Assembly (NCBI GenBank): GCA_033439795.1
Contig: JAUTDP010000006.1
Coordinates: 1 to 64,000 of the forward strand
Reading direction: 5' to 3'
DNA from: Sordaria brevicollis
Lineage: Eukaryota > Ascomycota > Sordariomycetes > Sordariales > Sordariaceae
DNA length: 64,000 nt
The notes under the pieces were generated by a model. It made no database searches. It was not told where the DNA came from and saw only the letters and a program-made list of their open reading frames with translations. Position numbers and translations under genes: made by a program. Of the stretch, positions 33,279-46,000 are shown one piece after another (positions within the stretch are counted from its first letter, which is position 1; each line of letters opens with the position of its first letter).

Positions 33279-36200
33279 TGCAGATGATTGTGACCAGACA
33301 AGCTGGCAAAGATCTTGATGAGAAATTCAATATGGTCGAAACTCGACGGAAGAGGAGAGACCTTGATGAAGATCGGGTGTAGTGGATAGTATGAACCCTC
33401 TATGACTTGGTTGGTAGCCGTTATGTCCAAGTGATGGAGGTGTATCTTGTAAGAGGGATCCTTTAAGTTCGAGATGATCTCCTTGGATTGTGGAGGAGGG
33501 GGTTGAGGAGTTATAAGTGATAACAGTAGATAGAAGATCCAACTAGAATGTGGCACAAAGGGCGAGGATCATACCTTCCCTTATACCTAACCATAAGAAA
33601 AGAGTTGGTACACACTGTCTAAACAGCTGTGCATATCCACACGCCAAGGATCCATGACGGACCATGGGGTAGGTGTAACCGCTGGGCTATCTTGGGAATA
33701 GTGCCATGATCCATCGGGGATGCTGGATCGAAAAGGATGTGATGCGGCTGGCTGGCTGGAGCTATGCCTAACAAAGAAAATAAACTTCTGAGTCACTTAC
33801 AAGGTGTATCGAGAGCTTCTCTTGGGCCTAACCGTTAAGGCCTCGCCGAGCCTTGATGGCTTTTCGGGACTCGCTTACGGAAGCTCTTTGAGGCTTTTGC
33901 ATGCTCCGCATTTCACGTCACGAAGCTGACTTGACTGACTGACAGACGCCCTTCGTCGGCTGGGGTGGCCGGACGACCCTGTCCGGTCAGGGGATCACGG
34001 TCTCGCCTATAGGTGGTTGGTCCATAGGGCCAGCATTTTGTATGCATTACCTGACCCGGAGAAAATGGAAATATTCTTGTGGTGGTGATCGTGGGTGTAG
34101 GGGAACTAGCGGAGTGTGGTCCCATGGAGAGCAGCGTCACACATTGGAGCACCAGGAGCACCCATCCGCCATTGACCCCATTGTCGTGGCAGAGGCGGGG
34201 GTGTTCTTGGTTGCTTCTTGGCCTGGAAATATCGAATACCTCTGTCAAACAGTCAAACCTGTCAATGCAACCTCCCACAAAAGTTACGGACCCGCGGACT
34301 CAGCCTGGTCGGGTACTTTTACCTCTGGTAGAGCTCTGGTTGTTGGTGTTCTGGCCCACGGCGACAGTCATCCATATGAGACAGAAGAAGGGAAGCAAAG
34401 AAAGTGGCTTGGAGGCCAAGCTGTGATAAAAGATGCGCCAAGTTGTAGAAGTGGTCGTGTTGCTGTCCTCGTGGCACCTTGTGTTTCTGGTTGGACTATT
34501 GATGTTTGGATGGGTTCTGATGGTCACCGGTATCACAGAGTGGTTGACTTTCCCTTCCCATCTCTGCTCTTGATGGGACTTCAAACCGTCACCTGAAAGG
34601 TGAGAAGCAACATCAAAAAGTGTCCAAAACGTCAACGAGAAAGGAAATGCGGAGTTCTGAGTCCCTTGTCGAGATGATGCGATGTCGTTACCGAATTACA
34701 GGCAGCTCGTGCAACGCTAAACTGGATTCATATTAGCGCCGTCTTGGATTGATCGACAAATGACACCAAAGCCGCCGTTAACGGAGGTTGGCTTCTCCAC
34801 TTGTCGACGACAAGGCGTGTGTTGGGCCACATCCTTAGAGGTACGTACCATTAACAGTCACCCAATTCCGCGACAAAGAATAAACCAGGAAACTCCCGTC
34901 TCTCCGTTTTAGTCATCCACTGTACTGTTCGGAATCGGAGTTCACTGTTTCTTGCTTTCCTTTTCCTTGGGATCGAGGACTGGAGCTTAGAGAAGCTTGG
35001 TTAGACTTGGCAGTGTCGTAGTCAAGAGAAAGCTCTTCCTAATCTCCTCTCTACCAAGAGATAACGTTCACAGATGTGGTTTGTCAATTGGTCATCTATC
35101 ATCAAAGACCCCTTCTTTCACGAAGCCCCAATGGGAAAGCAAGAGAGGACGTGAATTCGATCGTTGCACACCAGGGCACTCACCTCAACCACCCCTTACC
35201 CGAACCCCCTACCCCCAACCCCGCCTTGTGCCCCGCGTGTCCGCAAAGGTTCTCTCCCGGAACCGGACCGTCGTGACCATGCTTCGGTTAGGCCGGCCCC
35301 TTGGACACTCGTACCAAAGAGTTGTAACTTAAAGAGCTGACATAGCCGCGTGTGTGCTATTGCAATGCTCAATGTCACCCAGAGCTTCACGGTTCCTTCA
35401 AGACGGAGTGTTGCTTGTCATCGGCTCCTTCGGTTCTGGTTAGGTCATAGATGTTGTCGGAATAAGCCTTCTTGCGCAATTCAGACCCTGGAGCTAACAA
35501 AGGAAACTTAAAACCGGAGCTTCCAACCATTTGGATGGCGGTATAGTATGCAGTCAGCAATCATTGCCAACCCATCAACACCAGCCTGAATCTACGTAAC
35601 GAAGATCAGAGAGAACCTCGCGCGGAAGAGACGCCCGTGTTGCAAGTGTTTCGTTTACCGGTAACGAACTGCAAGGGGGCGGCCCGTTACACAGGCACAG
35701 GGCGGTACAACTTGTTGCATGGTAGGTAGGTAGTGCAATGCATAGGGACGCATACCGTACATGCAACATTGGAGGAGAGGAGTCACCGGCGAGTTACTAA
35801 GCAAAAGATATTGCGTAAATCCAGCGGTGAAAACAACAATACTTCTCTTGAGTTCACCCTCAGAAAGAAACAAGGAGTGAATGACTCCAAGAGCTTTCGA
35901 CACTAGAAAAACTAGCCAACATTCGGTCCCATTTCCGCTTCGATATGGAGTTGGATATGGAGAAGCATGACGTTAGTTACTGCACCTATGAGCTAGTTTT
36001 TCACTTTGTGTGTCTTTTGGCTTCCGAAGATTCCTTTCTTTTCGTCTCGTTATGTTGTTAACTATTTCGAGAACGTGCTAGACACCGGACGAAAAAAAAA
36101 AAAAAAAAAAAATCTTAACCTTCGAACAGATCCCGAAGTTGTGTCATCCCATTTCCACTCGACACTAGAAATCACTGCTTAAACCGATGTCTCTTACAGC

Positions 36201-36449
36201 CAAATTAGACTACGTTATCGAAACTACACTGAATGAACTAATCAAGTAAATAATATCGGCTACGATGATCCAGGGCGCGTTTCATTTTTCCAACCGTTGA
36301 TCGAGTCGGTTGATCTAAGTACAAAGCTAAAATCTGCAGTGTATACAGGGATGAGCTTATACCATTTATCTTTTTTCTTTTTTTTCTTATTGCATAGTGG
36401 CGCCTATAAGGTCTAGTAAGCGAAGCCATACGATTAGGGTCCACAATAA
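33279..36449. other. Gene-poor flank of the RIP island (left)
   Basis: About 3.2 kb of normal base composition with no supported gene. Frames of 110-184 codons near 34042-34635 occur on both strands over the same bases, lack motifs and were rejected. An A21 run lies at 36092-36112. Composition starts shifting to A+T near 36230 and is fully AT-rich from about 36450. Confidence 0.5.
36092..36112 (+). repeat. A21 homopolymer
   Basis: Twenty-one consecutive A residues about 350 bp outside the AT-rich island. It could be a poly(A) tail of a degraded retro-insert, but no element was recognised to its left. Confidence 0.9.
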
Positions 36450-36797
36450 ATCGAAATCCTTGGTAATAGGCTCGATATAGCTTCGTTTTATAAAACCATA
36501 GAGCCGTAATTACTATAACGGGCTCGATATTAAAACTATTTACAAACGGGGATATTATTTCGATAACTAGGAGGCTCGTTTACGAATTAGTATAATTACT
36601 ATTTTTTTTCTAAGTATAATTATTAATCTAAGTGAGCGTAGAAATTTTAGGGGTTAAAGGGGGATATCGATAAGAGTATAAATAATAATCTATTATAATA
36701 ATTACTATAAACGAATAAATTACAATAATTATACTTTTAATTTATATTATTATTTATAATAATAGAAGAGTATATAAAATAATTAATTGAAAATACA

Positions 36798-36868
36798 ATC
36801 GAATATACCCAATCGAATAGAATCGAATAGAATAGAATCGAATAAAATAAAATCGAATAGAATAAAAT
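36798..36868 (+). repeat. AATCG/AATAG pentanucleotide microsatellite
   Basis: An imperfect array of GAATA/AATCGA pentamers in the island's left edge (AATCGAATAGAATCGAATAG and similar units). Confidence 0.7.
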
Positions 36869-38210
36869 TAAATATAAATATAGGTATTAATTTTATACTC
36901 TTATTAATTCGAATCCTCTATTACTAATACTTTTAATACCCTTATTAATTCTTTACCTACTTTCTTTACTTACCTACTATATTTCTCCCTATTTCTAACC
37001 TTATAAATAACGTCAACGATATTAATAATAATATTTTTAACTTAAACTACTTTATTTACAATAGCCCGCGCAACCTAATAACTTTAATTAAATAAAAGGA
37101 TAGCCCTATCAATATCCCTAATTTTAATATTATACCGCTAAATTATAATAATACCTTCGAATATAGTATTACAATTATACAACCTTCTATAGGCTTTATA
37201 ACTATTAACCGCCGTTTAACTACCCCGCTACCCAATCGATATAAGCCTATTTTCTCTCCCTATATTAGCCGTATTAACCGCCATACGTATATAACCCGGC
37301 TATTTACCTACCCTCCCTCTCCCCGTCCCTCTACTACGTACGCTCCCTTATAATTAATTCGGGGTATTAATCGCAATAGAAGTAGAAGCGGGATTAGCCG
37401 CGGTATAATTAATATTATAATTTACTCCCCCCCTTAATTTAAAATCCCTCCCAAATTTAACGAATTTAAGGGAATAAGCCCTACCCCGGCTATTAATACT
37501 ATTATTACTACCCCCCCTCGTAACGATAATAATAATAACGAATTCCTTAATATTTCCAAATTCGTATTAAGGTCGCGACCTCCCCCCAATACCTAATAGC
37601 CAATCGACCCGCTAATTTCTACTACTACTATTACTATTAATAATAAAAATAATATACGTTAATAAAACGATTAAAAAAAATTATTTATAATTATACTAGC
37701 GGATATAATTAAATAAGGGATATTCTATAGGGAATTAAATAATTAATTGAAGAAAACCCTTATTAAAATTAGGGAAGTACTAATTATTAAATAGTTAAAT
37801 ATCGAATAAGGGTATAACCGGCTACGTAACCGTTAGAATAATTATAAGGATAATTACCGGTTATAAGTAGAATTTTTCTAGAAGATTAAGGTTTCCTTTA
37901 ACGAATCGACTACTCGATTTAAAGTTAATAAAGATACGTAGGATTCCTTCCTAAAAAGCAAACCCCCGGGTTCATTATAATTAAAAATAACGCCGTTAAA
38001 ATATTACGAAGAGTACGCCTAGATCTTCACCCTCAATTAAGCAACTAATAAATATATTATCTAATTAGAATAGCGGTTAAAAGAATAATTAAATAAATAA
38101 AGGATTAAAAAGATCGAAAGGGTATTAATCCAAAAAAAAGAGAAGGGGAAGAAAAGAAGGGAATCGATAAGGGAATTGATATTTAATACTAATAAAGAAA
38201 TCCCCCCTAT

Positions 38211-38833
38211 TGAAATGGGGAAGAAAAACAACCCCAAATAACCACTACCACTATAACAACTGGGAAAGGAGCCATATTAAAAACTTCTAATAAGACTAAA
38301 AGAATAGAGAAGGGAGCAGATCTATAGGGGAGAAAGGAGCAATCTGACAGTAGGAACATCTTTTTCGACTTAATTATATTTTTTCTTTTACCTATTATAG
38401 AGGTAGGGTTAGGAAGTTTTAAAGATTTAATTAAGGAGTTAATTTTCACCAAATTAAAGAAGATTTTTATTTCAAAGATTAAATGAAGTTTAATTATTAT
38501 TCTAGTAAAAGTTGCCTAACCTTCTTTCTTTTCTTTTTAATTACCTTTCTCTCCTTTTATTCCTTTAGAGCTTTCCTTCTTTCCATATAAAAGTCCGAAA
38601 TTTATTCTATAGCTTTCTTTCTTAATCTATTTAATATACTACTATTATATTTCCTTTAAATTAATTTATTATAATATATCCTTATCCTATACCTCTTTTT
38701 TTAAATTATGACTAAGGAAAATCCTTGGAAGAATTCCTCTAAAATAAAAAATTACGAAAAATTTTCGAAAAAATTCGGAAAAAATCTACTATTTAGCTGT
38801 ATACCTTTATACTTATTTATCCGCCCTATTTTA
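38211..38833 (-). repeat. Left LTR (3' LTR of the element), 623 bp
   Basis: Aligns without a length change to 51110-51732. Its outer part (38211 to about 38500) keeps many CpA/TpG sites; the inner part is fully RIP-mutated. Confidence 0.88.
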
Positions 38834-41800
38834 AACTTCCCTTTAAATTTATTTATTAATCCTATAAAGTTAAATTTACTAATAATTATTTTAATCCTTC
38901 TTAACCGACCTCTTCCTTTTTTACTTTTTTAATTTCTTAAATTCTCTCTCCCTTCTCTTTCTCTCTCTTTAAGCTAGCTTGCGCTTTATCTTTTACCTAT
39001 TCTCTTTTTAACCGATCTTTTTTTTATTTTAGGCTATTAATATAATAATATATCCTATATTCTAAATGCAATTTATAAATATAATATATTGGGATAATAT
39101 TGGAATATACCTAATATCGAAGATTATATTATTAAATTCTCAAAATTTATCGGTAAGTGGGAGTTAATTATCTATATTAAATTTATTAGGTAAAATGAAA
39201 TTATTAATTATAACGATTTCTCTTCCCCTATAATTATTAATATTAATTACTAATACCTATCGTTCCTTTATATATTTCCTCTTCGCTTTAGGAATTGGCG
39301 GCAATAATTACTTTTTCTTAATAGGAGACGTTAGAATATTATTACGATTTCTTTTTAATTATATACTAATAATTATTAAAAAAATACTATTAGTAAAATT
39401 ATTATCGGGTAGGGCAATTCTAATTTTAGGGAGGGATCGGATAATAGGTTTTTATTTAAGAGGACGGGGAAAATAGGGGAGATTAGTAAATTTTTATATT
39501 AATTAATATTTAATTATTTTAATAGGGCGATATTCGTTTAAATAACTTTTCTAATATATTAAATTTGTAAAGAATTTAAATTAGGGATTAAAGTTTTCTT
39601 TTCTATTTTTCCTCTTTACGACTATATAAATTAACTATTTTTAATTTTTCGAAAATAGATTTTTTCTTATTTATTACGTTAAAAGGGCGTTATATATTAC
39701 TTTTATTTATTATCGAACTATAGTATTTTTAAGCTATTTTATATTGGGGATTTAATTGTATTTTTATTAATACCTATTTTATTTTTAAAATTCAATTATT
39801 ATAAACCTTTGAGGTAATTTATTAATAAGCTTATTTCGACGTTTTATTTTAATAAAGAAAATTTGGGCTATTTTTAAAATTTAAAGGCTATAAATTTAGG
39901 TTCTTTATTGTATTGGGAATGCTATATTGAATTACTTTTAATTATTAGAAATATTGGGGATTTAATCTCCTATCGGTATTAAAAAGATATAGTTTTTAAT
40001 TACGAATATTTTATAAGCTTTTATAACTTTCTATTCGCGTTATTAATTATAGAGACTATTATAGAGAAATTAAAACGTTTCTTTTTAATTAAAGATTATA
40101 AGAACGAAATAATTATTAATTATAATAGGGAAATATTAATATTGGACTAGTTTTAAATTATTTTGAATATTAATATTTTTAATATAAAATTTACTACGTT
40201 TAATAATAGTAGTTAGGTTTATTAAAGTATAAATTTAGTCGTTATATTTTCGCAATATTTAATATAAATTAATATAGATTATTTCTCCTTCCTATTAATT
40301 CCTAATATTCGTTAAGTATTATATATTAATTAATTCTAATATTATTATATTTTAGGATATAGTTGGGGTTAATTATTTATTAGGTTATTTTAGGATAGGA
40401 GGAATAATTATATAGCGGAGTATAATTTTGGCTATCTATTTATCGTTATCGGGCTCTCTAATAATTAAGTAGGTCGGATTTTTATTGGGGATAATATTTT
40501 ATTACTAGTCAATTCTAGGGTATTTCTAATTTTAAAATTTATTATAATAGATTAAATTATTTTTAATACGAGGGGGATAAATTTCTTTAGTAATTATATT
40601 ACCGAATTAGGGCTAAATTTTATTCTTTTAATTCTAATGCCGAATAGTTTTAAAGACTACGGGAGGGTAATTATTTAATATTCCTATAGTAGAAATCGGG
40701 GGCAAATTATTATAATTAAGGTTGGAGGAATTTATATTAATTAATATTTTAATTAATAATAAAATTTTAAAAGATAAAAAATTTAATATAGAAGGGCTTT
40801 TAATAGGTAGTAGTAATATAAATTTATAAAAGGGTTTATTAATATATAAGAGGAAGAAAAAGAAAGAAAGGAAGGGTTATAAATAAAGGGTTTTTATACC
40901 CGTTTTGTAAATTATTTACGAGGTTGAAAAATTGTAAATTCTTCTTTTTCTTTTAATCTCTTTTCGTAAATTACTTATAATATTCTAAATTCACTCTTTC
41001 TAATTTCTATTTATCTTATTTACATTTAAAATTTTAAGTAGTAAAATAAATAAACTTTATTTAATTTCCTTTAGTATAATCTTTTAGCCTTTTAATATAA
41101 TTGAAAGTTTTAATCCGTAGTCGAATTTTAAAATTAAAGTACCTTTTTCGTTATTTTTAGTAAAAAAATACTTTAAAACGGCGTTTATAACCCTTTTTAT
41201 AACCAATTAAAATTTTAAAGCTTTACGAAATTGCTTTAAATAAGCGGATATTATCTTTCTTATCCGGTTTAAAAGTTTTTCGTAATTATAGGGTATATAG
41301 TATAAATAATTTTAAAAGGATAATTTCTATTGGCTTTTTCCTTCGAGGATTATTTATTAAAAAAATATAAGAAAGGTATATTTCTATTTATAACTATTCC
41401 TCGTTTTTCCTCCTAATAACTTTTTCCTTTTAAATATAATAAAGTATTAATAATAATAATAAAAATAAAATTATTAAATAAAAATTCTTCGTAATAAATT
41501 AATATAATATCTTCTTCTAATTTTAACGCCGGTTTCCTTCCTTCTACGAATAACTTTCTACTTCGCTTCCTTTAAAGGGAAATCCCTATTAAGGAACCTA
41601 TTATATTTAACTGGTTTAATTTAAATATTAATACTTTTATTTTATTTATTAAAAAACGTATTATTATTATTAATTGCGACTCTCTTCGGCCGTACTTTAG
41701 CCTTAATACTTCGGAAATAATACGTTAAACCAATTTTCGTCCTAATAATAAAAAGTAAATCTTCTTTAAAATTTATATTAATTTTTTATATCGACTTTCA

Positions 41801-43999
41801 TTTCCTCTTAATATTTTTTAAAATATTATTTAGGATGGTTATTTTCGGCTATTTAATACTATTGTAAATATTTATCCAATCGATAAACCCGTTATTATTA
41901 ATTAATTATATATAAAGTAGCGTATTAATAATAATAAGTTATTAGTAATTATAATTACGTTTTTTAATTTACCTATTATATATCGATTAGTTTTAGAGCG
42001 GATATTTAATTCGCTTCGTAATTTATTTAATCGCTATATTTTTATTAAGAAAAAAGGAATTTAGCCGTAAAATTACTACTTTACTTATATAAAGGTAAAG
42101 AAAGAGCGGATTTTTAAATTAATAATTTAATTATTTAATAACGAATAAATATTCTTTTATTCTTTATTAATATCCTTCTATTAATTATTATCTTTTCTTT
42201 TAAAAATAGGATTACCTATTTATATTACGTTAACCGATTTTAAAAAACGTATACATTGGTATATATTATTAATTAGTAATAGGAGTACGTTTTTATTTAA
42301 ATTCCTTTCGTTAGCTATAAGTCTTTAAATAAGGATATTAAGGGGGGGATTTATAATAATTATATTTGGTATAATAAAACGGCTTTAAACTATTCGGCAT
42401 TTATTAAATTTTTAAGTAATTTTAAACTCGTTAAAAAATACCCGATCGAAGGTTTTAATCCCGAATTTATTAAAATTTTAAAGTCCGATTAGGTTAAATA
42501 TTTTATTTAAAGCCGTAATATTAATTACGCCTATTCGATATTAATCGATAATATTCTTCCTTACCGTTAGGTTATTAATAAAAAACCTATCCCTATTAAT
42601 TATAAATAGTAATTAGAATATATACGCTAAGAATCCGAGACCTTGGGGTTAAAAGGAAAAGGTATTATAATCCGCGGTAATTATAATATATTTAAACGGT
42701 TATTAGTAGTAATAGAAATTGACGATAAGGATAAAGAAATAATCGATACTAATAATAACGATTTAAACTCCTCTAGCGAGGAATTTATTACCGGCGAAGA
42801 TAATAATAGCGAAAATAAAGGTAATAATAAAGAAGATGAAAAAGATAACGAAAATAATAACGGGGATAATAACGAGGATGATGAAAATAATAAAGAGGAG
42901 GATAATAAAAATAATAAAGAAATTTCTAATTAGGAGTATAAAATTTTAATTAATTTCGAAAGTTTTTCTAATAATAAATAGGGGTTTTATTAAAAATTAT
43001 TATTAATATTTATACTATAGAAAAATAAATTTATATTTTGCGGTTTTTTAAAACTTCCCGTATTTTTATTTATATAAATACTAATTTCCGAAAAAAAATT
43101 GCGAAAAATTTAATTAAGTAAAAAGGGTTAATAAAGTTTTTAGGAATATAATTGGAGGGAATAAAGAAAATAAATATAAAGTATAAGGTTTTATATATTA
43201 TATATACTTCCCTTTAAAATTAATAAAAATTCTTACGAATTAATTTCGTATAAAAATAAAATAATAACGAATAATAGTAAAAAGTAACGAAATAAATACT
43301 AAAAAATATATTTATTTTAATTTCGGAAGTTAGTTTAAACCTAAATTTGGGCGCAATATTAATTTCGTTTTTAATTCGGGTTTTAATTTAGATTCTAATT
43401 CGATTTCGTTTTTATTAAAATAATACTAAGGGCTTTCGGGCTTAATAAATTCCAATTCGATAATAAATTCCTAATTTTATTCGTATTCTCTTTTAATATT
43501 TTAACGGGTCTAAATTTATTTTACTTCTAATCTTCGCGCTTATTCCCGTATAAAGAGTAAATACTCATTAATTTAAACTTCTTTAAGGACCTATAAACCG
43601 TTAATAGTATTAAAATTATCGAATTCTTCGTATTCCTTATTAAGATTAAGGAATATACCGTTTCGGCGAATAAATTTTTTAATATTTTTAGAAGAAATTA
43701 ATTTCTTAAAACGAAATCCATTTAATTACGTATAATAATAAATATTCCCGTTAATAATATTAACGATTTTATAAGGACTTTTCTATTTATAATTCAGCTT
43801 TTTAATAATATTTATATCGATTCCCCAAATATTATTATAAATAAAAATAAGATTTCCGATATTAATAATAGCGTTTTTCGGTTTTATTTTATAGAAATTA
43901 ACGGAATTTCTTCGCGCGGTAGCTTTTCTCCTAATATTGGCAACCTTTTCGGCCGCCTATTAAAAGCGGTACTTAATATTATAATATATTTAAACGACG

Positions 44000-44480
44000 G
44001 CGGCGATTAATTTATTTATTATATATTTCTCTAAATATTTTTTTTATTCGATTAACTTCTAAAATAAATAGTCGAATTTAATAGGAGTAATAGGATTATA
44101 ATTATAGGCTAATTAAAAGGGAGTAAATTTATGGCTATTACGAATAATAGTACGATTAGTAAAAAGGATATAAGGGAGTAAATCCTTCTATCCCTTATTA
44201 ATTCCTTTTATTAATTTGGCTAATATTATAATAATTACCGAATGCTTTTATTCGTTAATTTTATTAGTTTAATAATTATAAGGCATTATTCGTATTAACG
44301 GGATTTAGAAATTATTAAATACTTCGGTAAATTCTTTTTAAAATTCGGAATTATTATCGATAAAAATATTAAAAGGATATCCCTAATGTAAAAATACTTC
44401 CCGGAGGAAAATAGTAATATATTTCGACGTTAATGCTAAAAGAACTTTTACTTCTATATAATTCGTTAAATTATTTTTAA
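44000..44480 (-). pseudogene. Integrase core relic of the same pol
   Basis: Downstream of the reverse transcriptase on the minus strand, a broken frame reads IDNNSEFKKEFTEVFNNF, then LAKLIKGINKG, LLPYILFTNRTIIRNSH and NPITPIKFDY. Order and wording resemble the D-G-G/S-E-F and ENR/NSH blocks of gypsy integrase cores. Several stops are present. Confidence 0.6.
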
Positions 44481-45599
44481 TTTTAATTAACGTTTATTAT
44501 CTTCCCTTTCCGCCCAATAAATATTAGACGTTTAAAATTTACCGGTTAAAAGGTTAAAGAATTGGAAATAATTATTTATATTTATTTTTATAACGCTTAG
44601 GAGCGTATATTTAATAAATAATATAATTACGGATTATATTTTCGATTTAAATATATATCCTATATTAATAATAATATTCAATAATTTGTCTATAAATTCC
44701 TTCCCTTCTTCGATAACCGGCTTCGTTATAATAATATTATATAATTAATTCCTATTATATTTTATCGTTAATTAAAAAACGAAGGTAAGCACGTTTATAA
44801 ATTATTTGTAACCAAAGTTTTCGATAGTAAATAAAATATTTAAAGGCGTTTTTTTTAAAAGTTTATTATATAGTAAATATTTTATTATATTATATAGGAA
44901 CGTAGAGCGAAAGTAAATAGCGAATTATATCTTCTGAATAATTAAAATATTTATTAAATAAAATCCACTCCCTTTTTATATATTTTTCGGCAAAAAGATA
45001 ATAAATTTAAGCGTCGATAAAGTCGTTAATATCTTCCTCAAAGTATTTCTCTTCTAAATTACTTTTTTTAGGGGGTTTTTGGGAAAGGCCGTTAGTTACG
45101 GTATTTTTAATTCCGGGGATATATTTTATATTAAAATCGAAGTATTTTATTTAAGTAATTTATTATATAAAAAGGGCATTAGGAATATCGCTTACCGCGC
45201 CGTTAAATTAATAAATAAGGATTTGAGTATTTATTTTAATAATAAAATACGTACCGAAAAGCTAACGTCTTAATTGTTTAAAAGTATAAAATAAATTACG
45301 AAGCTTTTATTTAATAGTATTATAATGAATTTCGGCTAGTAATTAAATACTACTTTTAAATTTATAAAGATATCGCTTTTTATCGAAGCTAAATTGTTTA
45401 ATAACCGTTCCCTATCCTTTAATATAAGTATTAGTAATAAAATAAATAATTATTTTATTATTATTATAAACGAGAGTTGTAAGGATTGGAATAATAGTGA
45501 TTTTATATTAAAGATATTCTATAGTAAATTATTAATTTTCTATTTATATTAATTTAATTCCCTTTTTTATAATAGCGTATAATAGGATAGCGATAATTC

Positions 45600-46000
45600 C
45601 AAAATCTTTAATTTAAATCCGGTAATAATTAACGATATTTAAAAAAGTTCGAAATTCTTTAAATTCTTTTCTTCGGGGTTTAATTTTTCTAATAATATAA
45701 TAAATTTATTCGCGAATTTTTTTAATTTTAATTTCATTTAGAGATTTACCTTTAAAATTATAAATATAATCGATTAAAATTATTTCTCGTTTATACTATT
45801 GGGATTTAGTTATAGTAATTATTTTATTAGTAAATTTAACGTTTAATAATATTCTATCGATATTAATAAAATATTTGTAAATAAAGCGTCGAATTCCTTT
45901 ATTATTAATTAGTTCGTCGTTATATTAATTTTTTAGGCTTTTAATATAAATATCGTTAAAATAAGGCTAATATACTTTAAGGATTAAATTATAAAGGATC
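45600..46000 (-). pseudogene. Reverse transcriptase relic of gypsy-type pol
   Basis: On the minus strand, YFNDIYIKS (45963-45937, RIP form of a Y-x-D-D box) and FLNIVNYYR (ending at 45619) lie in the same frame 114 codons apart. These match the catalytic box and the NYYR block of Ty3/gypsy reverse transcriptases in order and spacing. Stop codons interrupt the frame, consistent with RIP (TGG/CAA/CAG to TAG/TAA). Confidence 0.7.

Noticed and set aside
34042..34635. Overlapping open frames of 184 codons (+) and 111 codons (-) left of the island
   Set aside because: They lie opposite each other, show no motif, intron or codon preference, and the base composition is intergenic.
38207..38452. An 81-codon minus-strand frame at the left LTR
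   Set aside because: It lies within the LTR and exists only because that part escaped RIP; LTRs of this kind do not code for protein.
42643..42933. A 96-codon Asp/Glu/Asn/Lys-rich open frame inside the AT-rich island
   Set aside because: Low-complexity acidic/Asn content is what RIP-converted codons (AAT, GAT, GAA, AAA) give. There is no start context, and the flanking frame is full of stops.
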